Origin: Rhipicephalus microplus
Lineage: Eukaryota; Arthropoda; Arachnida; Ixodida; Ixodidae
Assembly: GCF_043290135.1 (NCBI RefSeq)
Contig: NC_134700.1
Span: forward strand, 245,339,039-245,403,038
Length of the DNA stretch: 64,000 nt
Direction of reading: 5' to 3'
In this document: one piece after another, positions 43,896 to 56,371 of the stretch
Layout: the number at the start of each line of letters is the position of its first letter
Position numbering within the stretch: the first letter of the stretch is position 1
Notes under the pieces: model-generated
What the model was told of the DNA's origin: nothing
What the model saw: only the letters and a program-made list of their open reading frames with translations
Databases searched by the model: none
Translations under genes and position numbers: made by a program

Positions 43896-44442
43896 AAGGG
43901 GTCCTGCAACCCTTTTTGAGCATGGTCAGAGAATGCTGCCAATTGATATATGAGGCTTTCGAGAACATGCGCGCCAAACATTCTGGCACAGTACGGGGCC
44001 TGGAATTTACGATTAGTTCTGTGTCTGCTATAAATCGTTCTCTCTTCTTTCTCAGAATGATGATGACATATATCCAAGTGACAGTGCCATATACCTCAAT
44101 TCAAAGATCTTCGCTGTTTCAAGCATCATGAGGGAGTTGCCGTGGCCACCGCTAGAGACGAACTGCGTGTGCCCTTGCGATAACATTGAAAGTAAGCTGC
44201 GTGTTTGAAGGAAAAAAAGAGCTCAAAAGCATGATGCGAGCATGACGTAACTTCTTTCCCCTGTGCCATCCACGCTCGTTGGGCTAAAGGAAAAGAGAAA
44301 GCAACTGTAGTGTGCGACAAATCTCAGCTCGTACTTGACGGATTCTAGACATTTCCGCAGGAGTCGATATTCATGAGTTGATGATAAACTATTCTAATGA
44401 AGCCAATTGATCATTACTTAAGAAAGTATTGCAGGACCCCTT
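43896..44442. mobile_element. MITE with 14-bp terminal inverted repeats
   Basis: AAGGGGTCCTGCAA at 43896-43909 is exactly inverse to TTGCAGGACCCCTT at 44429-44442. The 547-bp interior has no transposase. The superfamily is unclear because the flanking duplication is not evident. Confidence 0.65.
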
Positions 44443-47400
44443 CAGAATTCTGACCATTAAATGACCAGACCTTTATCCCTCACTTCCATTCATAATCATG
44501 TAGCACCGAATACCTTCACTTAATACCGGTAGCCCAACTAATAAAAAATTCATGCAGTGCTGTTTTCCATCACCCTTGCATCAACATAAGTAAGCTGAAA
44601 CAGGTACTGCACGCCTTCACCAATTTTACTCATAAAGCATTTCAATAAATCAGCAAGTGTGTGTTGTCCTACCTAGAGGGCCCCCCTTGGCCTCTTCCAG
44701 TCAGAGTTATCCACAGCATCCCCTGGTCGCTTCAAATTAGGATAGGTGTACGATACTGCACAAACAGAACCAACAAACAAGACCGCAACACCCAAAGCAC
44801 ACACACCAAAATAAGGCATGAGAAAATTCAATGCACCACATAAAATAAATCAAGACCAATATGAAAAAATAACAGTAGTTCAGAAGAAGTATTGGGCACA
44901 CAGCATTGCAGGAGAAGAAGCATATCATAATTTTAAAAACCATGCATCCATCGATGACCAAAGGCGTGCAATAAAAAGAAGTGTGATGTTAGTTATATGC
45001 AGCCGATGAGGGTCCAGTTTGGAAGAATCCAAAGTGGTGGATGTTGCGGGTCAGTCAACACATTGACGGTGTTTGTGGCAAAGCCAAGTCAGCAGCAGAA
45101 GGCATGAAAGAAAAAAAGAATGAACGTCAGAAGCGATGAGAGAAAAATATATTAATCACAACTAATTGACATCATTTCAACTAAATCAACTAAATGATAT
45201 AAGCATGTAACGATGTATTAAAAGAAGGGTTCAACGGCTGTACAACTGTTAAAAAAATACTATACCTATTTAATAACAATGCTAAGAACTACAATGCTGA
45301 AACTCATTTTTAAATCCTTCATATCAGTAAACACTTACGAAATAATTTTACTGTTGGGATATGTTACATAAATTTCCGTATCAGAAATTTTTGTCAGCTA
45401 CACCACAGCGGCTCTTGAAAGTGAAATGTTATAATACTTTTCCTCTTTTAACAGTGCAATGCTGAACTTTTGTCTACATTGTCATTTTGTTCATATTTTT
45501 TATATGCTAGACTCTTAATACTCAAGTACAAGTGACACAAATATTCTGAATTGCCGAGATTTCTATTGCTGATATCTCAGCTTACACAGGCACATCTGAT
45601 CAAGAACTATCCACAAATGTTGCCTATAATAATCAGTGTGAGCATATGTTCTCTAACTGCAGCACCTCACATCAGGATCATGAATGACACATTTGCAGTT
45701 GCTCAGGCACTCTGACAACTCCACGAACGCTGTCCACATGATAGATTGGGAAGTTGCGCAAAGCACAACAGAATGCTTCCAGCATTGCTTCTTTATTTCC
45801 GTAAACCACAGTACCATCTGGCATCCAACTATTATCTGTCACCCCAAAATTACTTCACAAACTTGCAAATCAGCTAAGCATTGCAGAAGATCACACACCA
45901 CACAAATAATGCGCTCATTCAGGTTATTAATCAGCAAGTGGGTTAACGGTAGTAGAGTGCCACTCTTTTGCCAATATACCATCCCACTTCAGGAATCTGC
46001 ACCTAACACCACTAACAAGGTATGGTATAGACACTGGCTACAGTTCAGTTTCTGACATGAAATAGTGATTAGCAGAATAAGGCCATATCTCAAATGCACC
46101 CATTCTTCACAGCAGTGTCCAGTAACATACACTGGCGTTACTGGGAGCCATCACTCTCGCTCATTTCATTTGCCACAGCAAGCAACTTCAGTGAAGCGGC
46201 TTACCTGGCTTACACATTCTGCCTTCACAAACTAATTATCGAAAAACAAGTTGGATTCATTAAATCACAGTGGAAATTTTTAATGCTGATAATATTGGTA
46301 AAAGTGCTCTGCATCGTGAAGTCAGTCATACTGCAAGCACCACAACCAAGAAACAGGCCTGCTGGCCTAATCAGAGTGGCCATCGTTGGAAGCCCTATAT
46401 CACTGAGCTACACACCATCGTGAACTTCCCTTGCGAAGATGAGCTTCTATTGACAATGGCCATATAAAATGAAGGAGCATCATGGCATTATGTTTTTTTT
46501 TTTCACTAGAATACAGCAGTGCAGATTCATGTATTCCTGCTGAATCTGGCCAGTCCCTCTCACACCTGTCTTAAGTGTACTGCTTTGCATGTGAAGGATG
46601 ACATGAAAATCACTGGTGAAGTAGCACTAGCCTGAATAGACCAGACACTGACCAGTTCATTAATCTATAAAAATCACAACTCAAAATTGTACTGTTAGTT
46701 GCCCTTCGAGATATTTCAATATTGTACATGGCCACTGCATCTTAGTATATTTCCTGTGCCACCAGTTTCATTGTGCTTGTGCTGGTGTTCTCTAGTACAA
46801 TTGTTTTTATAGACTTCATAAGAGCCTACTTATTTATCTTTTAACTTTTGCCACAGCATCTGTTATGCCACCTACACCAAGTACAGTTAATGCAAATTCT
46901 TCCTAAACTGCGCACCTTGGTTTTCGTAAAATATTTCAAAAAAATTTTGAATTATACATGAAATATCAAAAATACCCATTTTAACATTTAATGTTATCAA
47001 TGAAAGTGTACTGCTGAAAGTGAGAAACAGTTAACATGCATCTCGGTCACATAAGATGAATGATAACTTCGAGTTTGCAGTTCACCAAGTACAATAATAT
47101 AAAAACAGGCGGTGAAATACACATCTGAAAGAAAAAGTGTCCATTAGTCTGTTCTTGCCACTCTTACTGAACCAACAAAAAAGGGGTTAATGAGTCCAAA
47201 CTGAGACAAAACATGATGAAATGGTAACCAAGCTTTTTTTACATCACAAAGATGCCGAGTACCTCAGCAACAAAATCTGTGCACATGAAGCAGCTGAACA
47301 CAGAAAACGCATATAGCTATACATGTATGTTTGTATCGATTTCAGCCAGTAAGCAATGCAGGCATGTAGGCATGAGTGTCATCCGGATTTCTTGGGGGGG

Positions 47401-49121
47401 GGGGGGGGTGCAACCTTGTGTTGCATCGTGGTTGAGGATGGAGGAAAGCACTGATTTACTGATGTAGCATGCTGGGGACAACTGCTGGTATGGCTCAAGA
47501 AGGGATAAGAGCCCTTTTTGTGCCAGCATGCTGACACCTATGCATGTAGTTGTGGAACACACAAGCACCTAGCTGCTTGGAAAGGTTGCATGCACTTTCT
47601 CAAGAAAGCATGCTTTTGACAAGACCTCAGCATAGTGCCTTGCCTACACTCAAGCGACACGGCGATAATATCTAAAATAATAAATATCTCATAAATTATA
47701 GTGTCAGAGCCCTTACACGACTTTTACACGACTTTACACTCCCTAACACGACTTTTAAGCTCAGCTTCCTATTGGAACAATGCCAGCCCTGTATGAAGTT
47801 TTGGTCACCTGCAGTTGCAGCAGCATAACGTTTGTTACATACTGCCACAGAAACTGCCAGCTCTCGAGTGCTGTACACACTACTGCAGGCACCGCAAATC
47901 AAGCGAAACACCAACAGCCCTCTTACAGCAAGCGAAGTAAGTCCCTGTGCACGTGCCAGCCTTCATGCACACGAACTCCAAGTGAGCGGCCGGCATGTAA
48001 GACAAAGGAAGAACGCCAAGTCAGAGGCCAGTGGCTCATGAAAACAAACTCCGGGTTCGCCATGTTCTGTCCTTGTTGGCTCTATTGGTTACGCCAATGC
48101 CGTAAACACCAAAGGCGACACCGCTAAAGGCAGCAACAAGTGCCTAGGAGCTGGACTCTAAAGTGGTCAACGTCTCTGGTAGGCTACATGTGACAAGATC
48201 TTTACAGGGGCCCCGAAGTGGTGCCTTGTAATTGCATCTGCCATTGCATTCAAAACAATGCTGCTGGGCCTACTGGAACTATCACCTTCCTGCACTTTAC
48301 CAAAACATTAAATAGAAATGCCCACAGAGGCATTTAAAGTGCCCTGGCCACAATGGAAATGCTGCCGTGGCATTATCTTGTGTCAGTTTAATATGCATGG
48401 GCACATGACCCTTACTGCAATGTGCAAAATATTTTAATCCACCTTGCACACACATTGCTTAACTGCCAGTCTAGCTTGAAGATAAGTGCAGATATTGTGG
48501 CCTCCCAGAGGCACAACTTTAAACACTGATCGCTTTTCATGGAAGTAATCGCGGGCTATTTTGCCAATACCTCAGACAATGCCTACTCATTATTTTTTTT
48601 CAAGGCCAATGCAAACATGCTTTTCTCAAAGGCTCTGGTATGGCTTAATTCAGGGAGTTGCTGGCATCCATGGCACCTGTGCATACAACCCTGCTCTTCC
48701 CTTGGAGATTCAGTCAACATGCTGTCCCTCTCCTATATTATGTGGCTGTCAGATTTGTTCATTTGTACTCCTTCTATTGTGATTCAAAGAAATACTAATG
48801 CCACAGCACACCACTTGTGTGGCATATTCTGAAGCCTGTACATTTCTAAGGAGCTATTGTAAGGAGCTTGTCACTAAACTGAAACTGATGTCGATAATGA
48901 ACAAATTATGCAGATGGACTAACTGAATGCGTGATGCACCACGATCATGATAGATTAGACATAACGACAGAACTGATTAGTACGGCTGAGTATGATCCCG
49001 GTTCACAATGGTTAACTGCTTGAAGGCACATAAGCAGCTGCAGCTGCATTGATATCTTTCATGCCCTCTCCCACAGAACATCACCTGACTGTACATTTTC
49101 ATTCAGCATCTGCACAACTAC
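44443..49121. other. long non-coding stretch, no gene recognised
   Basis: 4.7 kb of AT-rich DNA with scattered short frames, none with a known motif or convincing splice borders. It holds a G run of about 16 bases at 47394-47409 and short local repeats of ACACGACTTTTA at about 47718-47757. Being downstream of the minus-strand exons at 50-61 kb, it may be intron or 3' flank of that gene. Confidence 0.55.
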
Positions 49122-49123
49122 TA

Positions 49124-49309
49124 CAGTTAAGCCCCTTTACAAAAAGCATGCTCCAAGCAGCAATTCTTGTCTTTTATATGAGATGTCTCTTATAAGCAGG
49201 AGACCTCATACGCATTTTCTCATCACCCCTTATTTAGCTGTAGGCACCCTGGGGTCTCTCATACCCATTTGTCTCTTATATCAGTGCCTCTTATATAGGG
49301 GTTTGACTG
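49124..49309. mobile_element. short MITE, TA-flanked
   Basis: TA precedes CAGTTAAGCCCCTTTA, and TATAGGGGTTTGACTG is followed by TA. The ends are inverse with mismatches, over 186 bp. A pogo/Tigger-like or other Tc1/mariner-superfamily origin is inferred from the CAGT ends and TA duplication. Confidence 0.6.
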
Positions 49310-49311
49310 TA

Positions 49312-50028
49312 TTGGTATAACCAAGAGAACAATTTTTTTCGCTTTCACCAGAGGCACTGTAAACACTTTTAGCCTAGCGTAATAGTAATAAAAGGAAAAA
49401 ATGGGGCAGACAACTTTTCAAGTAACATCCTGCACTACCAACTATATATACTATAATAATATTTATATGAAATGTTCATATCTGTGTCACTATGAAGCTT
49501 CTACAAGTTCGAGAAGTTTTGTCAGACGCATTAAATTGCAATATTAAGGAAGGCATTCTAGAAAGATGTCTTGCTGGGCAAGTTGGTGCATGTCGATGTT
49601 GGGAATCATGGTGCCTACAAATAGATGAACACAGAATAAATTGTATGTCCACGTCGTTTTGCCCAAGATGGTTCGTTGTGTATGAGCAACCATTCGCACG
49701 TAGTAATGAAGGCGTTAAAGGAAGATACTTAGTCTTGTGTTCAAGCATTTTGCCACTTACGAATTGAGCAAGCACGAACGCTATCAGGGATTGAAGGAAC
49801 AACGAGCTTACTGAAAAATTTTTCACAGCCTATTTAAGCCCTACCAGAGTGTGTTGTTGAAACACGTAACAATGATAATGAAGAAAGGGGATGAAACTGA
49901 AACAAAAGCCACCCAGTAAACATTAAACTATGATGATCTTAACCCCTCTTTTTTCCCTGACTTGCTCACGAAATCACGAAGAAAACATGAACATAGGCAG
50001 GGCATGTAATGCATACGCAATATAAACG
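49312..50028. other. no gene recognised
   Basis: AT-rich. A 91-codon plus-strand frame at 49492-49767 has no domain and no splice support. Confidence 0.5.
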
Positions 50029-50221
50029 CTGGTCATTGAGGGTGACTGACTGGATTTCAAGAGAAGGCAAACGCGCGAGGGGGAGACAAAGTTAAATGGG
50101 CAGATGAATTCACGAAGTTTGTGGGTATAAAGTGATAGCGGCAAGCGCAGGACTAAGCTGATTGGAGAAACATGGGAGAGGCCTTCGTCCTGCTGTGACT
50201 ACAGTCAGGCTAATGATGATG
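50029..50221 (+). mobile_element. LINE 3' tail (RTE-like), heavily 5'-truncated
   Basis: It contains GACTGGATTTCAAGAGAAGG, then GGGAGAGGCCTTCGTCCTGC and CAGGCTAATGATGATG at the end. The GGGAGAGGCCTT...CAGGCTGATGATG pattern is the 3' end of an abundant arthropod LINE; only the last two hundred bases are here. It lies in the presumed intron beside the exon at 50280. Confidence 0.55.
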
Positions 50222-50279
50222 AAACTTGACAAGACACGGTACAAGAGAAAAGCGAATTCTAAGATAGCCAAAGTCTTAC

Positions 50280-50752
50280 CCATAGAGCTAATCCTCGATG
50301 CAGGCTTGGTCTGCGACGGAGGAGGCATGATCTCCCAGTCCGACTTCTTAGTAGTGCTCTCAGCCGAGAGTCTGGTAGAAGTGTCAGCAGCACCAGTTAC
50401 AGACATGCTCGGCAGACTGCTTCCATTAGTATGTGATGCTGGTTTCCCGTAGCTGTTGAACTCCTCCTCTGTTAGTGCTGATGCCTGATAGCTGCTTAAG
50501 TACGATGACTTGGCCTGTGGCCGCAAACTTCGGTAGTACAGAGGTGTGATGCTTGACGAAGACGAGGATGCGGGGGAGGAGGGTGTCGGTTCTGCTGTTT
50601 TGGCATCGCTGTGAGTTGCATAAGATCGTGACAAAGGTGGTGACGTTGATGGCTTTGAAGGCAGAGACGCACGTACGGACTCCGAGGATGAAGCAGATGC
50701 TGACGGGAACAAAGGAGGGCGCGCAGTCACAGGTGGTGGTGGAACACGAAAC
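50280..50752 (-). CDS. exon of a Pro/Ser-rich protein, gene not recognised
   Basis: Minus-strand exon bounded by a good acceptor (CCTTTTCAG before 50752) and a good donor (ATGG/GTAAGAC after 50280). It is 473 nt, entering with one base of a split codon and leaving in phase 1. About 157 residues: FRVPPPPVTARPP, long Ser/Pro stretches (PSSPASSSSSS), then YLSSYQASALTEEEFNSYG and SDWEIMPPPS. There is no folded domain I recognise; it looks disordered. The entry phase matches the preceding exon only if that exon uses the GC donor at 51704. The next exon would lie below 50280 and was not found. Confidence 0.6.
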
Positions 50753-51166
50753 CTGAAAAGGCAAAAGGGGGCAATGAAGCAGCCAGTTAGTATTCTAGAG
50801 AGCTGGACACAAAATTCTCCAGGCACTGATTTTCACGTTTCAAACGCAGAGAAGCAATGGAAAATGCAGTTAAACAGAAAAAAAGGTTTATACATTGGGT
50901 GGCTGTGCAAGAGCTACTTGAGCACAAAAGTCTCCCTTTGTTGCATCATAATGCTTAGCGTAATCAAATTACCAGATATATTTGAGTAAAGAAAAGACAT
51001 TATTTGCCTCATATGCCAAATTTGCATATGAACAGTAAATAATCATTGCAAATAACCAGAATACATAACTCAGTCAAGAAACTATGCAGAGGTCTCTCCA
51101 CTGGGGAGGGAGAACTGCATCCCCATACTGCTGCACATAAAAAAAAAACACAGACTTCTACTTTCC

Positions 51167-51419
51167 TTTTGATTTGATTTATTTATATGTGGAGTTTAAG
51201 GTCCCAAAACCACCATATGATTATGAGAGACGCCTTAGTGGAGAGCTCCGGAAACTTCGACCACCTGGGGTTCTTTAACGTGCACCCAAATCTGAGCACA
51301 CGGGCCTACAGCATTTTCACCTCTATCGAAAATGCAGCCACCGCAGTCGGGATTCGATCCCGCGGCCTGTAGGTCAGCAGCCGAGTACCTTAGCCACTAG
51401 ACCACCGTGGCGGGGCTGC
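51167..51419 (-). mobile_element. tRNA-derived SINE (Ruka-like), full length
   Basis: The reverse-strand copy includes the tRNA-like head at 51419-51340, with an A-box-like TAGTGGCTAAGG and a B-box-like GGGATCGAATCCCG (RNA polymerase III promoter elements). The shared body and a TTTATATGTGG-side 3' end with AAATCAAATC follow. ACTTTCC flanks it on both sides (51160-51166, 51420-51426). It sits in the intron between the two host-gene exons. Confidence 0.85.
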
Positions 51420-51704
51420 ACTTTCCCGTGTGGTTTTAAACAGGCCTTTTTATTTGCTCAACGATCTAGAGACTGGGTTTTTAAAGCTACTGGTCTTGCC
51501 TGCGGGGAGAAAAAAGAACCAAGACGAACAAGCCGTGACTGCAGCTTATCCATTACAAAATATCAGCATTTAACAAGGGGCTATCTCTTCTTTTTAGCCA
51601 TTGAAAGTTTACACAACACTAAATGGCGCTGGTGAGACGGAGGAAATGATATGCAACAGAACCTAATGAGCAGATCAGTGTGTCACCACAAAACAACCAC
51701 TTGC

Positions 51705-52231
51705 CTCCATCCGTCATTTGCACTGAAGTTGGGAGGTGGCACTGATGTGTCGGTTGGTGGCGGTGGTGATGCAACAGCCTTTGTTGGTGGAGGCATGGTT
51801 GTGTCAGCTGGTAGAGGGGCAGCTGCGTCGAGAGCCACAGCAGCATTTGCAGGTGGCACCACAGCCGTATGCACTTCCACTTTACTAGGTGGAGGCACGG
51901 ATGCAAGAGAGGGCACTGCCATATTTGGTGGTGGTACTGACGTATCTGTAGGCAGGGGCACTGCTGTGTTTGTGGATGGAAGAGCAACAGCGGGCACTGA
52001 GATGGCAGATGCTCCACTCTGCCCCGATGATGATGGTGATGATGCCACTGCTGCTGCAGCAGCTGCTGCTCCACTCAGAGAGTCAGCTGACAGAACGGGC
52101 ACAGTTGCAACTGCTGGCACAGAAAGTGATGGTGGCGGAACATCATATTTCTTCTTGGCAGCGTACTGTGCATACTGGTGTCTCAAGTGAGGATATATGG
52201 TGGCAGTTGACTGCATTGACGGTGGTGTAAC
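51705..52231 (-). CDS. exon of a Pro/Ala/Val-rich protein, gene not recognised
   Basis: Minus-strand exon of 527 nt after acceptor CTGCCCACAG (exon begins 52231, phase 0). About 176 residues: a conserved-looking start (STATIYPHLRHQYAQYAAKK), then low-complexity Ala/Ser/Pro/Val with repeated TDTSVPPPN-like units. The end is NDGW followed by AG/GCAAGT, a strong match to the consensus of GC-AG introns; this gives phase 2, which fits the next exon. A GT at 51700-51699 would give phase 0 and put the next exon in a frame with a stop at about 50426. It follows the poly-Gln exon in phase 0. The protein is probably nuclear or regulatory; the function is unknown. Confidence 0.6.
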
Positions 52232-52595
52232 CTGTGGGCAGACAACCATTTTACACAGACTCAAATTTAGCGATTTTACACATTCATAACTTAAAAAATA
52301 GAAGCAGAAGGACCTCTGTAGCAAGAGGAAAGCATTTCAAGCACCAATAGGAGATATTTTAATGCTTTGTGCTCTGGAAACACAGGGGGCATTCCTTATT
52401 TTGTGCTGGGCATAGTCATAAAATCGTCTTCTAGCACCTCATAGTACATGAGCAGAGCACTTCAAAACAAACAAAAAAAGTGATCTTTCATTTTTAATTG
52501 TATGCAATGAGAGTGACCGGAGTGCATAAGGCTTTTTTAATACATACTGTCTGCTTATAACGCATGGTGGACATAATATATTGCGCAAATTTAGG

Positions 52596-53357
52596 ACAGT
52601 AAAATCATTACTTTGGATTTCTCAGGACCGAAAAAAATGTATAAATTATCGAAAGGTATCAAGAAAATAGAAAGTGTCTCTTACATCAATATACTTTCAT
52701 TTTCTTGATGCAGAATACATAAATGGTGCACTTATTTTGCAGAAAAGCAGCGTAAGAACCACAATTTTTGTCATCCTGCGATTTCACTTACAATGCAACC
52801 ACGGTGCAAGACTTCTGCATTTAATTAGCCCGCAACACTCTGTGCATCATTCTATTATTATGTACTGCCGCTACTACCACCCCCATATGCTCGAGGAGAT
52901 TGTTTTTTTCACAAGTAAGATTTCCAGCATCTAATAGTTTGTCCAACCCAATGCAGCACGCTTTCTTTATGCCAGCAGGCCAACCGAGGCAGAAAGCTCT
53001 TCATATTTATCAGCTTCTGACATGTTTGAGTTTAGTGACAGGGCGTGCACATAGCACTAAGTTAAAGCCACTTCCACATGTATATAAAACTGTGGTCACT
53101 AACTGATGAAGGTAGCAATGCGGACACCACCGCATCATTCCGATTGTCTGCAATCGTTTTCATGCTTAGTGTGCAGCACACTTACGGCAATTTGCGGCGT
53201 GCTCTGCGAATCGCTTAATTGAACTGGGTTGCAACAAAATATGAATGAATCAACATGTTTGATGCAAGCAATGCATATGCTGACTGGGACCAGGAAACGC
53301 ATCTAAATCCAAATTATTGAACTTCCCGAATTATCCGGATTAACAAGCTTTTAGTGT
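52596..53357. mobile_element. possible Tigger-like MITE
   Basis: The left end ACAGTAAAATCATTACTTTGG and the inverse of the right end (ACACTAAAAGCTTGTTAATC) share spacing and bases, in the style of pogo/Tigger ends. The match is weak and there is no transposase. Confidence 0.35.
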
Positions 53358-53359
53358 AT

Positions 53360-56300
53360 TGTCATTCTGAATATCTGAAAACATTATATTTATACATTCC
53401 TTTTACATATATTTTTAATAAATTGCCCTCCTCGCTTTCACATCCTACGGCGGCATTGCATTACTATTCACTATTGCTAACAGCATACGAAGGTTTGCGA
53501 TTAGCGGAGAGGTATAACTGCGATAATTTGCCACAGGAACTGCTCCACTGTATGGGCTCTGTAACTCTAGCTCTAATATGTGCAACGGATGCTGACAGAA
53601 GAATGCAAAAGAAGAAATTAAAAGGGGAGGGATAAGGAAGTTTCAAAAGAACAGAAGTGGCACGCAAATGGTATACTTTGGTGGTGAGCACTACCTCACA
53701 AAACTTGTGCAGCAATCGATCGAGTCTCGTGTAGCAAAATTAAGGATTTTTTCACAGATGCATGTAGCAGTGTCTGTAGTACTAATCTTTAACATATGTG
53801 GGTTTCATCTTAAGCCACCGACGAAGCCTTACACATGCTTATATACATAAATCATTGCTTTTTTTTTCAATTAGCAACACTAACAAGGAAATGCTGACTA
53901 ATTATGCTTTCTTGCACGTGCGTGACACCCATCAGTTTAAAAAACCGTTCATCACAATATAGTTCGGCAAGTCTAGCATATATTGCGGGAAAGGCAAATG
54001 AGCTGCCTGGGCAAATAACAAGTGAGGCTATGAAGAGCCCTTTTGTACAAGTCCCTAATTTCAGAACCAATGTGCAGCACCGACCTTGCTGACAGAACGA
54101 GTTTGCATGAGTAACTTTTTTCATTCACTAGAGTAACCAAGACGTTCTATTAAAATGCATTCTACTATTTTCCTTGCATTACAATTGCTTCCTTATTGCC
54201 TCAACGGTGCATGAAGCCCTGGGAAGTCAAGGCAGAACAAAGACAATTTACCACCGACTTTACTTGAGGACAACTTTCTGCGGCAATGATGGGAAAGCAA
54301 TGGGGGCGGAGCTACTGCTCCTGTACTCTTCCACGAAGTAGTCCGGTTCAGCTCACGTTTCGAATCACAACCATGTTCAAGTAATCCCCCTGCACACAAT
54401 TTGATACGCCTGCTTACACAGCCATTCGCGAGTGAAATTCGACGCAAGCTCCTTCGGCGAATCGTCGGAATAGCTGGAGGGCGACGCACGCTGATCTAAA
54501 GACGAAGACAGGATTTTGACTGCGAGGTGCACGTAAAACGTGTGACGTTTTCAGACACGCAAGAGCGCGAAACGACTCTTCAGAAAGCAACAAAAAAACA
54601 TGAATATCGCCCCCGTGCGTGCCGCATCTCTTTATGAACAGCAACCAGAAGAAAATGATGTTCGGTTTTATTATTTTCACCCAGAAAACACGGATGCATT
54701 TGTGGCACTATATAATACAGCGGTGGCACAAGCCCACTTTGGCTCCGTAGCTTTCCTTTCATTGCCACAGAAAGTTGTCCCCAAGTGTAGCACCTGTAAT
54801 ATTGCGATATGAGTCTGGTTTTATTTTCACACCCAACCAGACATGGAGGATCAAGCTTGTGGTACAGATGACGCTCTACATTTTCAATATCCGCCATCCT
54901 AATAAGTATGCTCTGTGTATTCACACTTGTCAAGTGACTATGCTGTCAGAAAGTGAATTCCCAAAGAAAACAAGGAACCTTGAATATGATGCTTTCTGTA
55001 AGCAATCCTTAAATCAAAGAAATAGCTCAAAAGTAAACCAGTAATTTTGGGAATGCAGTGTTTGTAATAGAATCAACATCTACAATAATGTCTCCTTTGT
55101 AATTTCCTTATACGAAATGCAAAGACAATTTTGTTTTAATACAGCAGCAACCTTTGTTAAAGACAGAGAATGATATGACGATGGCTGACTGAAAAAAAAG
55201 AAAAAAGGTATGTATTCCTGATCCTTCTTTAATAATTTTTACAACAAAACAAACATATCTGATATGATGTCACCTGCCGCTAAGGTTCCACACTGTTGAA
55301 CAACCTTTCATGTACTCTCGCTGGTGTCCTTTAAAGTCTTTGTAACTGCACTGATGGCCGCTATAAACTAGGAAAGTTCACTCACGGCACTGTATCCAAC
55401 CTGTACTTTTATGTTGTGTGTTAATCATTGGAGTCTTAGTCTCATGTCTTTACTAATAAAATCACATTCTAGTGGTTCCACTGTCTAATGCATTCTCTTC
55501 AGTCCCGCACAGCCGCATCATTACATGGCACTGACTGCACCCATGCCATAGTATTCAGTGTAGAGAGTGAAACTAGAAGTTTTTATGAGCAGAAAATGCA
55601 GCACACAGATTTCAGCGATAGAAACACTAGTAAACCAGTAAGTAACATTAACAATTAAATAATTTGAATACGGGCATAACCAAAAAAGACAGGCTTAGAA
55701 AAACAGACAGACTTAGGTATAAAAACAAACTTCACCCAACCAACTTGCCCAACAATAATAAATTCTACAACAAACAATAGGCCGTACGAGGAGAACAATA
55801 CACGAAGAGAGAAACCAGCCAAAATTTATCTCGGAAAATACTAACCAAAAAACCTGATTTGTTGAAAAGCTCGAACCAAATTATAGCAATAGAAGGTATA
55901 AAAATGAAGGCAAACAGCATCTATAAAACTGTACAGCTTCTTCTTTTCACTTACATGGTACAGGCCAGATTAAATTATTTTGCTTTGTTGAATAGATTAC
56001 ACTATTCTATTGTCAATCTTGACAGCAGTAGCAGAGTCCATTAGTTTGCTGCTCAGCATACATACACTGCTCAAGTTAGTTCACTTCATTAGAAAAGTAA
56101 CAAGAAAAAAATAGACCTAAAATGTATTCCTTTATATATCTCTCAATGCGTGAATACCCCTAAAATAAAAGTCCATATCCCTTAAGGTGCAAATAATTCA
56201 ATGTATAAATCGTAAGCAGCACACACAACATAGCACGTGACACATGAAGTCTATACCACTAAAAATACTGCTCCGATGTAAGCAAGATCAACAGCATGAG

Positions 56301-56371
56301 AGCATCCATCAGCTTTTACAAAATAATATTATATGCTGGTTTCACAGCAACATACTCTGTGTGCATTGCAG
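53360..56371. other. intron-like non-coding DNA
   Basis: AT-rich, between the exons at 52231 and 60867 on the minus strand. No additional exon with paired splice sites was found by eye. Confidence 0.5.

Noticed and set aside
49492..49767. 91-codon plus-strand frame, possible small protein
   Set aside because: No homology pattern, no signal peptide, no splice or promoter support; length is within chance for this composition.
50426..50764. Alternative frame of the Pro-rich exon (VSCSTTTCDC...)
   Set aside because: It ends in a stop inside the exon, while the Pro/Ser-rich frame stays open to a good donor and fits the upstream phase.
51340..51419. Genuine tRNA gene
   Set aside because: A- and B-box sequences are present but they are the head of a SINE whose body continues with the shared repeat; no complete cloverleaf was worked out.
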